Shown: positions 10,640-20,890 of the stretch, piece after piece
Layout of the letters: every line of letters begins with the position of its first letter
Numbering within the stretch: the stretch's first letter is position 1
Assembly (NCBI GenBank): GCA_016808115.1
Contig: JAEQBH010000990.1
Coordinates: 124,001-188,000 of the forward strand
Direction of reading: 5' to 3'
From: Tetrastigma voinierianum
Taxonomy: Eukaryota; Streptophyta; Magnoliopsida; Vitales; Vitaceae
Length of the DNA: 64,000 nt
Position numbers and translations under genes: made by a program
Notes under the pieces: model-generated
What the model saw: the letters and a program-made list of their open reading frames with translations, nothing else
What the model was told of the DNA's origin: nothing
The model's database searches: none

Positions 10640-11960
10640 CGACTCTCCTTCCTTTAAAAATTTCGGTCTCGGGATTCTTGCAGGCCTCCGAAGAGTTGGA
10701 TGCAGCTCTCATAGTTGCTTTTGGCTCCCAAGTAGCTTCTTCCTTGCCATGGTGTTGCCAAAACACTTTCACTAACGATACTTGCTTATTCTGTAACTAT
10801 TTCACCTCTCGAGCTAGAATAGCCTTTGGATCTTCTCCATATGAAAAGTCTGTTTGTACTTGTATATCTTATACTGGTAGTATGTGTGACCCATCAGAGT
10901 GGTATCTCCGATCGATACATGAAACACATTATGTAATTTGGTGAACTCTAGAGGGAGTGCCAAATGATAATCCACAAGGCAAATTCGTTCCAGAATCTCA
11001 TATGGCCCTATTAACCTTGGACTCAACTTGTCTTTCTTACTAAACCGTAGAATTTTCCTCTACGACGATACTTTTAAGAAGACCTTGTCTCCCACTTTAT
11101 ATTCAATATCTCTCATATTTAAATCGGCATATGATTTTTATCGATCACTAGCCGCCTTTAACCTTTGCCGAATAACTTGTACTTTCTCTTCTGTATCTTT
11201 TACTATGTTTGGACCAATCATCTTATGCTCATTCAACTCCATCCAACATACTGGAGTTCTACATCTTCGACCATATAAAGTTTCGTACGGTGTCATGCCA
11301 ATACTTGTTTGTGCCTTGTTATAGGTAATTCATCAATGGAATATACTATCCCGACTTCGGGAAATTCCATGACCGGCCTCGAAGCATGTCTTGAGTACTG
11401 AATCAATCTCTTTGACTATCCATATGCAGGATGGAATCTTTGTCTTTGGAAATTCAGCCTAGTACCCAAAGGGTGATTGTAGTTCCTTCCGAACCTTGAT
11501 GTAAGCGCGGATCTCTATCAGGCACAATGAACAACGATACACCATTACAATCATTGCAATCTCTTTCCGCATTATGGCTCGGCTAGTGGAGTCCATAGAA
11601 TAGTCATCTGGCCAGGTATAAAATGGGCGACTTTGTGAGCTTATCAACAATCACCCCCAGACGAGTCATGTTTTGTTGTGTGAGGAAAAACCAGACACAA
11701 AATCCATGGTAATGTTATCACTTCCATTGAGGAATTGGGCCAGGATTGTGAGACCAGTTGGAACTTGGTGTTCAACTTTGACTTGCTGACACATCAAATA
11801 CTTAGACACGCACTCTGTCACATCTCTTTTCACTCATTTCCAATAATAATGTTGTTTCAAATCCTGGTACATCTTATTACCCCCAGGATGGATGGTAAAT
11901 ACCGTATTATGAGCTTCAAAAAACAACTTTTTCTTTAGCTCTTTATCATCACTTTACATA
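10640..11960 (-). pseudogene. Chromovirus integrase with chromodomain, broken
   Basis: The enzyme inserts the cDNA; the chromodomain targets marked chromatin. Order on the - strand: HHCC zinc domain (a TIHPGGNKMYQDLKQHYYW stretch, then CxxCQ, near 11860-11780), core with ITMDFVSG near 11710, GMTPYETLYGRRCRTPVCW near 11305-11250, a C-terminal SH3-like part at 11026-10900 (SPRLIGPYEILERI, LHNVFHVS), and a chromodomain tail near 10830-10690 (REVKxLxNKQVSLVKVFW, then EEATWEPKATMRA). Several stops and frame changes. Fragmentary reading of the core triad means catalytic status cannot be judged. Confidence 0.8.
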
Positions 11961-12580
11961 ATACGTGCGGAAATACAAACTTCCATTCTTTCTTGAAAAA
12001 TGGTCTTATCATCATCTCGACCATACGTACCTTTTTTTCTATAACTCTACATCATTTTCCTCGCACTTATCATCCCATTTGCTAAAATAGGTTCTTATTT
12101 ATTATTTGAGCTAATATAGCTCCATCATCTGCTAGTCTTCATTCAACGTATTTGAAGTGACATCTGCCAGCGTCTTTTACGCCAAAACATCTTGCTACCA
12201 TTAGCTTTAGGGATGGTAATATATTGCTCTGATCATAATCTTTGAATAACTCTAACCACCTCCGGCTGTGTAATTTAATTATTTACGGTCGCGGTACTTC
12301 AGACTCTTGTGACTGTGTAGAATTTCTCGCTTTCCCCATATAAGTAGTGTCGTCATATTTTCATAGCAAATACTACCGTAGCCAACCCTAGGTCATGAGT
12401 AGGATAATTTGTTCATGTGGCTTCAACTGCCTAGATGCATAAGCCACTACTTTCCCATCTTTCATTAACACACATCCCCGAATAATGTGACATCACTATA
12501 TAGGGTCTCTTCTTTTCCCGAGGTAGGGCTGCGTCGTGCGGGTGTTTCAACCAGCATTTCTTTCAACTGTTCAAAACTAT
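11960..12580 (-). pseudogene. Chromovirus RNase H region, heavily decayed
   Basis: Lies between the RT thumb and the integrase zinc domain, where RNase H belongs. Only scattered similarity is visible by eye, and no frame longer than 60 codons survives. The assignment is by position. Confidence 0.5.
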
Positions 12581-12716
12581 TATGAAATTTATATGTCCAC
12601 TCAAACTTTACTCATTTCCTGAGTAATTTGGTGAGCGAAGAAGTTATGACAGAGAATCCTTTCACAAATCTTCTATAATATCCTGTTAGGCCCAAGAAAC
12701 TTCTATAATATCCATG
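12580..12716 (-). pseudogene. Chromovirus reverse transcriptase C-terminal end
   Basis: The - strand reads FLGLTGYYRRFVKGFS near 12695-12640, followed by LTKLL. This is the conserved RT thumb motif just before RNase H in Ty3/gypsy pol. Everything N-terminal, including the catalytic YxDD, is missing. Confidence 0.85.
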
Positions 12717-13264
12717 AACACGACACGAATCTAACATGTTTTACATGTCATATCGTGTTATCTAATTATTAATTAGGCCATGTTTGAATTTGTTATTTTT
12801 GACCCGTTTATTTTTTATATCATGTTTAGATTGACGAATACCATAGAAGAAGACATGATGTTGATACAACCCAAATACGATCGGTGGACACGGATTGCCA
12901 CCCTTAGGAAAAGGTCTATTCCTTTTTTTTTTTAAATTTATTTTTTATGGTTATGATGAACATTTAACAGTTTTTTTTTTGTGGACACACTTGTCTTGTT
13001 TGTTTGTTTAATATCTTTAATAGAGGAATAAAGATACTATTAATCAATGTTTTAAACATCGGATTGAATTGACGGATCAGACCATCGATCGGTGACCTTT
13101 TTTGTCCCAGTTTAATCCGATTCGATTGCAGTTTGACCATCGATTCGGCCCATAAACCGTGAATCGGTAACTTTTCCGGTTTAATCATCAATTCGGTTTT
13201 TAAAACATTCATATTAATAAAAGTGCCCAATAAAAAAGGGGGTGAAATCAAAAGTACATTGATA

Positions 13265-13580
13265 CATACGAGTTTTGAACATATTTAGTTTTTTTTTTTA
13301 ATTACTAAAATAGTTTGAAAATAAAAATAATGCCTAAGCTAGTACGTGATCAATAATGCCGCGATCAGTAATTGAGACATTAACTTCAAAAAATTTCAAA
13401 ACATTTATAATACCACAATCAGTAATTGCGACATTAATTTTTTTTTTTTAAAAGTTAATGTCGTAGTCAGTAACTACGGTATTATTGTTTATTCAATAGT
13501 TTGGACATTTTTTTTTTTCAAATTATTTTTATAATTAAAAAAAAAAACCTAAATACTTCCAAAGCTTGGTACATAGTATG
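13265..13580. repeat. Foldback / MITE-like imperfect long inverted repeat
   Basis: The left arm (about 13265-13386) and the reverse complement of the right arm (about 13453-13575) share, in the same order, a TTTAGTTTTTTTTTTAATTA block, a TAGTTTGAAAATAAAAATAATG block and an AATGCCGCGATCAGTAATTG block ending GACATTAACTT. An extra direct copy of the last block lies at 13409-13438. Mismatches are many, so it is old. Confidence 0.6.
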
Positions 13581-13789
13581 TGCATGATAGAATAACTAAT
13601 TTAACGTGCCTTTGGACTATCTACAATAACTGAAGAGGACAGGTTAACATTTGTAGCACACGTTTTGATCACAATAATAGACCTTTTATAAATTGATTTT
13701 TTTTTTTTTTTGATTGGTGATGGTGCTTTTTCTGTTGATATTGGGTTGAAGCGTGTTGGAGTTGATGGGCAGGTACTGAGCGATGCACA

Positions 13790-14340
13790 GCCTACAAAAA
13801 GAAGAAATAATGTGATTCGGCGGGGGAGTGCCGACCGCCTCTCCGATGCTTAAGTCAGTTCCTTCCTTGGGAAAGAGAAAGAGATCAATTGTTTGGGCCG
13901 GTTTTTGATTGCGTACCTTTTTCCGACGGAGTTGCTCGGTATTTATAATGGGTGATCGCGATAACTTTCCTTGTTAGATGGTGATACGGTATCTCTCCCA
14001 TTGGGTGAGGGATTTTCTCTCCCTTTCTACGAACTGACTATTAAAGGATAATTAGGGAGCCTTGATCATCAAAGATCCTTCCTCCCTAATCCGTGGAGAG
14101 TGGATCATGGAGACTGGGCACTTTCCTTTTATATGGGTTTTTTTTGGGTCGTCTATGTCACCTGCTCATCTGATGGGGTGGACTTAGTTCTCGGCCTGAG
14201 CCTGTGCCTTTGGGAGTATGTGAGATGCCATCATGGGCCGAGCTCTTTTACTAGGCTTGCTTCCAGGCATGCCCTCCCTAATCCCCATCTCTCGCTTCAG
14301 TATTTGGGCTTGCGTTTTGGAGTCTACACATATTTATTTT
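13790..14340. other. Unassigned moderately GC-rich stretch, probably mobile-element derived
   Basis: It differs in composition from its AT-rich surroundings and carries promoter-like and leader-like text (a GTATTTATAATG TATA-like site near 13938) and a pair of overlapping frames at 14100-14418 without family similarity. I do not recognise a protein. It could be an LTR fragment. Confidence 0.3.
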
Positions 14341-14750
14341 AGACCTCATCCAATTGGTAAAATCCCAACAAAAGTATATATTAAACAAAAGAATGAGCCA
14401 AATACAAGCTCGAAATAAACAATGATCTTAGAAGCCCGATAGAAAGCCAGAGCCAAAATTTAATAACTTAGTAAAAAGTACTATTTGAAAATTGATGACT
14501 AAGTGATTTGCAGTTCGATGATGGTCATAAACCATCACTAAGTGATTTGAAACGATCTTGTTGGACCAAAACAATTTTTTTAAGTGTAAAAACTGAGTTG
14601 TTGGTTGACTTTGAGCCTAAATTAAAGTGGAACCCGATTGTTATTTTGAACGTATTTAGAGGTTCATATTCTCGATGAGGAGAATAATGTAGTATCATTT
14701 GCTCCAAATTGGTAGAAATGAATAAGAAAATAGGCTCCCAGTGACCCTCT

Positions 14751-14880
14751 TGAAAGGTGTTGTTTGGACTTTTCGGTTTGGAAGGTTGTCCATTCATGAA
14801 AGGTGTTGTTTGGACTTTTCGGTTTGAGTTGTGTTCGTTTATGAAAGGTGTTGGTGGAGCTTTTCATTTGAGGTTGTGTC
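14751..14880. repeat. Short tandem array, about 45-52 bp unit
   Basis: TGAAAGGTGTTGTTTGGACT followed by TTTCGGTTTG occurs at about 14751 and again at about 14798. A third, degenerate copy begins near 14841 (TGAAAGGTGTTGGTGGAGCT) and smaller GGTTGTGTCC pieces run on to 14925. The open frame across it is a by-product of the repeat. Confidence 0.7.
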
Positions 14881-15469
14881 CTTTCATTTTAAGTTGTGTC
14901 CTTTTCATTTTGGTTGTGTCTTTAGGATGGTGGCCCAGTAAAAGTCACCAAGGGTCCACTCATACTCGGGTTCATTGTCATTCTAAGATATAACAAAGCA
15001 ATTTATTGGTACCATTGATAAACAATGCACTAAAACTGACCCTTTAGTGCATTATTTTCAGCATTTAAGGCAGTGCATTCGAAGAGTACACAACATAGTT
15101 TTGGTTGATGGACGGATAGATTGGGTGCTACTTCTATACGTGAGAGAAAATCGTTCCCAGCTCTGGGAGGCGAAAATTTGGGTATTCGTAAGCGAGAGTG
15201 GGCGAAATGCGTCTTGGAACATGGTGTCAATCTTTAGCCTTGATCTACCTAAAGTTCTATCAGTTCTGATGCGTAATCGGGTTAGTATCTAGTTTGCATA
15301 AATCGGCTACATTATGTGTAACACTTTCATGTCACGGCTTTATCTTTTACGTGTAACACTTCTATATAATTGTTTCACTTTTACTTGTTACTGTTTTAGT
15401 ATACTTTGCATGTTTCAAAACTGAAATTTCAACCAGTAATTTTACTATATTTGAATACCCTAGAGTCAA

Positions 15470-15720
15470 CACTCCAACAGATCTCACATCGGTTCCACAT
15501 GAGATTATGGAATCTATAATTGGTGTTTTTATTGAGAGTTGGCATAGCGGGGAAGGGCTACCTGATGGCCTAAGAAAGGGTCCGGAGTGAAAGCTATTTA
15601 GAGAGTGAGCCATTCGTAGGCGCCCGACTTCTCTAGGGGTGGTGGGCAATGATACTTCCCACATTGGTTCCACATCGGATTGTAGAGTGGTATTTAAGTT
15701 TGAGAGATTGTTCCACCTAA
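15470..15720. repeat. Possible TRIM or short-LTR remnant
   Basis: Two similar phrases about 175 bp apart: TCTCACATCGGTTCCACATG (about 15481) and CCCACATTGGTTCCACATCG (about 15657), the latter followed by GGTATTTAAG. CCACATCGG-type motifs are common in short plant LTRs and in snRNA promoters. No snRNA or primer site is visible, so this stays tentative. Confidence 0.3.
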
Positions 15721-16009
15721 AGACTTATCAAATCGGTCTTTTGGTTTGGATTAGACTTTGGTGTTTAGCTTGGGCTTAGCTATCATGAATATTGCATGTA
15801 AAGTGTGATTAATTTGAAAGTCAAAAGCACGAATATATTTCCAAATGGCCAAAACATAGAACTCTGTGAGATCATAATGTTTAATTTCCTTTTAAGATGC
15901 CACTTTTGTTTTTATCTTGCAAACATATTTGCAGTTGAAATCTGATTCTTTCTTTGGAACAATTTATTTATTTATTTTTTTGGCAGGTTGAGATATATAC
16001 TTCGTTCAG

Positions 16010-16039
16010 AAGTTGGGAACTCTAAAAAATTCCCAACTT
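16010..16039. repeat. Perfect short hairpin
   Basis: AAGTTGGGAA (16010-16019) and TTCCCAACTT (16030-16039) are a perfect 10-bp inverted repeat around a 10-base loop. It may be chance in a 64 kb window. Confidence 0.7.
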
Positions 16040-16685
16040 ATTAAGAGTCAGAGAGTCTTTCAATAGGCGAACCACCCTTTGTGGAACTCTCCATTTCTTT
16101 TACAAAAATGACTAAGGAAATTGCATTCATCTTCTTCCCACGTCGAAGAAGTTTGAAGCCCATATTCCTGATGAAAGATCACCATTTAGAGAGGTCAACA
16201 ATTAGTTGCAGAATACTTCCATGACATGTAAAAAATGGTTAATTTTCGTCCATATATTTGTACAGGAGCTATTCATTTATGCATGTATATGGCTATTTGT
16301 CTTTCTGCTATTCTTGAATCCTGACAATCACGATTGACAACATATTCCAGATTTGGTCTTTTCATTTTGTAATAGGCCTCCCTGGTTCTATTGCCTTGCA
16401 TTTTCCCTTCTTTTTTTCTTGGATCTGCTGTTACTTTGCCCAGGTATTTATTGATTTACATTGGGAATATTTAATACTATAAAAAATCATTATCTTTCTT
16501 TCAAAAAAAACAAAAAATCATTATCTCCCGATTTTTTCATAAAGCTAATAAACTTTAACTCAAATAAAAGCTAATGTGTTCAATTTATTAATAAGTTTTT
16601 TTTAATACATTTTAATTTCAAGCTGACCCCTATGCCCTGTGCATGTTTTAAATGATAATGAGTTAGACCCGATGAACATTTATTA

Positions 16686-16710
16686 TATAATATATATATA
16701 TATATATATC
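16686..16710. repeat. (AT)n microsatellite
   Basis: Uninterrupted AT dinucleotide run, embedded in AT-rich DNA. Confidence 0.9.
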
Positions 16711-17954
16711 AAAAATTCCACAATAAATGTATATAGGAATATAATAACTTCCACGGAAACAAAAAATACATGTACTAATATTTAAATATAAATGAAAAAC
16801 TAAATCCGCACTTAAGATTACAATATTACTAATTCAACACCAGCCAAAACTAGTGTTCTAATATTTATCATGCCTATGAACTCCCTCGAATTTTAATTGC
16901 AAAATAAAATACATGTACCATTTAATCAAATGACTCTTGTCGCGTGTTCATCAAATAGGTAACCTGAACTACCTAAATCCAATTCTTCAACCTTCTGAAA
17001 AATAAAAAAATAAAAAATAAAAAACTAATAAATTAAAATCAAAATAAAATAAATAAATAAATAATAAGAGCCCAAATTTGGGATCTACAATAAATTATTA
17101 ATAAAAAAAAATATTTGATCATATATCATTAATAAAACAAAAATTTATCTATTAAATAATAATTTTTCATTAATTATCATTTACTTGAATAAATAAGTCT
17201 ACACGTTTACAACATTTAAATCAAACAAAACGTTGTTTAAAAAACATTAATAAATATGAAATGCTAGGATGTGAATAAATTTAAATCTATTAACATTATA
17301 TAAGCATAAAAATAAAAATAAATAAATATTTTATAAAATCTATTCAAGTATTCATACTTGTCTAATTTTTTATTGTATGTTTTTTTGGTTATAAAATAGA
17401 CATTTAAAGGATGTAAACTTGCATTTTCTTAAAAAAAAAAAAAAAAAACTTCATGAAAATTCCAAAATAACAAAATAAAATTTTTATTTTTAAAATTTTA
17501 CACCAAAGATATAGAGCATGAGATGTCTTAAACGGGCTCGTACCTGTACTGAAAAGATACATTTAAGTCTCATGCTCCAGTTTAAATTGTAATCTCGCGT
17601 GAGCAGAGGGACCATAAAGGCAGTGGGAGTACAACAGCAAAATATAACTATCTGACCTATATGTTGGATGGTATACGTCACCTTATTATCATATCTATTA
17701 GTTATTAATATTTTTATTTTACTTATTATAATTTTACTTTAAGAAGGTTTTATAAAATATTTTAAAATATAAATAAGTATAATAATATTTTCTTTATATT
17801 TGGCCTACGTCTCATAAAATTTGTCTTGTGTGATTTATTTTCTTATTATCTTTATTTTCTTATTCTTTTGGAATAATTTTGGGAACAACCCTACCTATGT
17901 TTTTATTTTTAAAATTTATATCCTTTTTATTTTCCATGTGTCCTGATAAAAACT

Positions 17955-19471
17955 TTTTTAGTCCCTTCCTTGTAGAGATACTTGAACCCTTCTGCCTTCT
18001 GCAACATACTGTCTTCCATCTTTTCTTCTCTTTTGTCTAAAAAGGTCAACACATCTTCATCCCTTTTTAGCTGCTCATTGTAGAAGGTCTGTATTTTTTA
18101 GTCCAACCTTTGCATAAGTACTCTTTCTCTCCTTTCCATTTCTTCCTTCCATACCTCTTCCCTCTGCTTGGGAAATTGTTCCCATCTTTGTTATCTTCTT
18201 CTGAAGTCAACCTCCAGAAATTCTTCTCTGATCCTCTGTTGTTGTTTCCACATTTTCTCTCTCTCATCCATTTCTTTTTTCATTGAAACCAACATCTCCA
18301 TAATCTCAGTATTTCCTTGGTTGCTCTTGGAGCACTCTGCTGGTTCAGAAAAAGTTTCCCTTACATCAGGAGAAGAAGGAATCAATGGACTTCTTCTGTT
18401 ATGCAGCTTTTCCTCCACTGGCCTTCATCTGGGAATGGTTCCATCCCCACTTGTTCATTTTCTTCTTCCTGAGGCTCCTCTGCAACTTCCACAATCTCTA
18501 TTTCTTTTCTTTTTCTACTCTTTGGGCCCTTGATTACCCCTGTCAAGGTTAAAGGAGAAACCTTAGGACAGGTTTCCTCCTCTGCCCATATCCCTTTCAC
18601 TCCAACCAGAATACAGAGTCTGGTGATTGTTGCTAGATGAGGGATCAGTCCCCTTTTCACAATCTTGTGGAAGTTCCTGATAGATGATTCAATTATTTTA
18701 CCCACATCAAACTTGTATCCCTTCAGTAGGGCATACAAGAGGATGGCTTCATTCTCCTTAATTGTGATCAGATGTTTTGTAGGAATAATAACAGAAGCAA
18801 TGAAATAAAACCAGACCTTAGCTTCTTCTGTTAAGGAGCCCCTATTGATGGATTCATGAGGATTTTTCTTTGTTGAGCTCCATTTCCCTTTTCCTCAGGT
18901 TAGGAAATCGACAATTTTGTCATGATTGGGTTCTCTAAGCAGTCTTTTGAACTTAGACCCATTCTTAGGATGTCATGATTTGTAGAACCTCATTTATCCT
19001 TTCATGACCCATGGGAACCCATACTCCTCCGACGTAGACTGAATCTTCCCTCATGTCTATCATGTTAGAATAGAACTCTCTGACCACTGCAACAAAACCA
19101 GGTGGTTTGTGCGTGCAGAAAAGGCTCTAGCCCCTTTTTTGGATTATCTTTGCGAATGGTGAGATGAACTTACCAAACCCACTTTCTCCAATAAACCCTT
19201 TGCCACTCAGATTCTTTTCCCAGAAGAAGTAGGCTTCATCTGAAATAAAAGCTTTATCGTCGTCTGACTCTTCAGCTTGCTCATCTATGCTTTGCTTAGC
19301 TCTTTTCTGCTTTCTTCCTTTCTAAGCTGGGTTTTGTGCTTGTTCCTACACTTCCGGTTCTGCTACTGGGGTTGTCTTAGTCTGAGGTTCTAGATGAACA
19401 TCCTCTTCGCTTGTTGTATACTCTTCCATCATCTCACTGAGATTTGGGAGTAGGCTTTGGGGTTCTGCCAT
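17955..19471 (-). pseudogene. Athila/Tat ORF3, copy 2, with start codon but truncated C-terminus
   Basis: Same family as the frame set at 9043-10585. ATG is at 19471-19469 (MAEPQSLLPNLSEMMEEY), followed by an acidic stretch with EESDDDKAF. The family core is clear: GFGKFISPFAKIIQKRG, then FCTHKPPGFVAVVREFYSNM and GGVWVPMGHERINEVLQ (about 19185-18975). Then come a GYKFDVGKIIE segment (18738-18382) and a charged coiled-coil part (18418-18191). In-frame stops lie in the N-terminal third (for example near 19348 and 19323) and at the Trp position of the core. Similarity ends at 17955, about 240 bp short of the end of copy 1. The function of the family is unknown. Confidence 0.75.
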
Positions 19472-19654
19472 GATGAGATCTGGATTTGGGGTTTAGGGTC
19501 TTTGAAGTCTAGGGTTTTGAGAAGTCGAAGAGAGGAAGAAAGTGAAAATTGGGTGAGAGTGTGAATGATGTGAGGCAACTAGAAGGAGGTGGGCTTTTCT
19601 GTTTTTGAAAAATTCTTTAGTTACTGGCTCAATAAATGAATGCCTCTCTTCGTG
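19472..19654 (-). promoter_or_regulatory. ORF3 leader, plant 5' UTR-like
   Basis: On the - strand this is CT-rich (TTCACTTTCTTCCTCTCTTC) and carries two telo-box-like motifs, AAAACCCTAGA (19518-19508) and GACCCTAAACCCC (19500-19488), within 50 bp of the ATG. Such motifs are frequent in 5' leaders of plant housekeeping genes. No clear TATA box is seen. Promoter activity is an inference. Confidence 0.4.
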
Positions 19655-20188
19655 TGTCGCGACGATTAATGATTAGGTCACAACAATAAATTTTGAATTT
19701 AATTGTGGAATTTATTTTGTGACCCTTAAAAACTTCACCCATCCTTTATTATTTAAAATTTCATGTCGCGACACACTTTAGGTAGGTCGCAACAATAACT
19801 AGTTATGACAATTTAAAACTCTGTCGCTACACATGTCATTTGACCCAACAAATGTTTATAAGCAACAATCTTATCGCGACAAGAAAAATATTGTTGCGAC
19901 ATAAATTGGCTCTGAAAACTGAAAGTTAGGTCGCGACAGTGTAGTGAAGCTTGTCGCGACACTATTTCTGTTGTCGTTTACTTGAATTTCAAAAATTCTG
20001 TTGCGACATGAAAAATAGGGTCGCGACAAGTTTCCATCATTTTTCAGTAAGTTATGTTGCGACTGAACTTCTGATGTCACGACCTAATTTTCTTTTAAGT
20101 TGCCTTGTTCAGTCAAATCCTTGTTGCGACAGACCTTTTCTCTTGCTTATAAAACAATGTCGTGACACAGATTTTATTGTCATGACCA
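19655..20188. repeat. TGTCGCGACA palindrome array upstream of ORF3
   Basis: About 20 copies of the same dyad and CpG-decay variants found in both LTR U3 regions, here inside the element between pol and ORF3. The array ends 184 bp upstream of the ORF3 ATG. Examples: TGTCGCGACAC (about 19764), GGTCGCGACAG (about 19930), TTGTCGCGACAC (about 19951), GGTCGCGACAAG (about 20019). Confidence 0.85.
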
Positions 20189-20750
20189 AGTATTTGTTTC
20201 CCAAAATTTCTGCAACTTTAAACTGCCTTCCAATTCAGTTAATCACCCACAGTTTAGTCCAATTATGCAATTCAAGCATTGTGAAAACATGTATAACAAC
20301 ATAAAATCATCAATTCAATTATGAACAACAATTTCATTAACATTAAAAAAAAAAACTCAACAAATCATTCAAGCAATTGGCATAAAATTCCTCCAAATTT
20401 AAGATGTGCATTATCATTAAAAATAAGTTAAGGGAGTGAGAAATACTCCCCCTTGTTGTCATTTTCTGCACAAGTCAGTTTGAGGCAAAATGCTTCATAC
20501 TAATATCTTATTTTGGTTTATCCTTCCTATAAAAAAAAAATAAAAAAATAAAATCTCAGCAAATGATCAAAATCTATTAACAAAATCAAAATCAAAATCA
20601 AAACTTCAAAATTATAAAAGTAATCAATCATCAATCAAAGCTAACCAAAAAAATATATATATATATTTCAATTTGGGTTGCCTCCCAAAAAGTTGCTCAG
20701 TTTAATGTCCTTAGCTAGACACAGGTTGCAGAGTGTCTTCTTTTTAGTAT
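20189..20750 (-). other. Spacer between pol and ORF3
   Basis: AT-rich and non-coding. At about 20676-20720 the - strand has GACATTAAACTGAGCAACTT then TTTGGGAGGCAACCC, the conserved text found just after pol in Athila-type elements. A CAAATTTAAGATGTGC stretch at 20394 and a CTCCCCC run near 20446 resemble the polypurine motifs of the 3' spacer. Confidence 0.65.
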
Positions 20751-20890
20751 TTCTCTTTTGCCTTTTCAAAATCTAGATCTACTTCCTTCATTCTTCCTCC
20801 AAGATAATGCTTTAGTCTCTAACCATTCACTTTGAATTCACTTCCAGATTCCGGGCCTTCGCAGCCATTGCTCCAAAGGGTGGCGGTAAC
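20750..20890 (-). pseudogene. Athila/Tat pol extreme C-terminus
   Basis: The - strand reads GPESGSEFKVNG, a stop, then RLKHYLGGRMKEVDLDFEKA and KEKY with a stop. FKVNGxRLKHYLGG is the characteristic end of Athila/Tat pol. It is separated from the rest of integrase (ending near 24240) by an insertion of about 3.3 kb. Confidence 0.8.

Larger units (their letters stand above)
10596..12716 (-). mobile_element. Chromovirus (Tekay-like) pol remnant
   Basis: A truncated Ty3/gypsy chromovirus read right to left, covering RT end, RNase H, integrase and chromodomain, with no LTRs recognised. It sits between the two ORF3 copies. The right end is abrupt at about 12716, inside RT; the left end abuts ORF3 copy 1. 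Confidence 0.8.
12717..17954. other. AT-rich DNA with small repeats, no gene seen
   Basis: No recognisable protein family on either strand. It contains a foldback element (13265-13580), an unassigned GC-richer stretch (13790-14340), a short tandem array (14751-14880), an LTR-fragment-like stretch (15470-15720), a short hairpin (16010-16039), an AT microsatellite (16686-16710) and long A/T-rich runs from 16440 to 17900. Confidence 0.6.

Noticed and set aside
18168..18533. 121-codon + strand frame over ORF3 copy 2
   Set aside because: Antisense shadow of the same coiled-coil code, equivalent to the shadow at 9394-9702.
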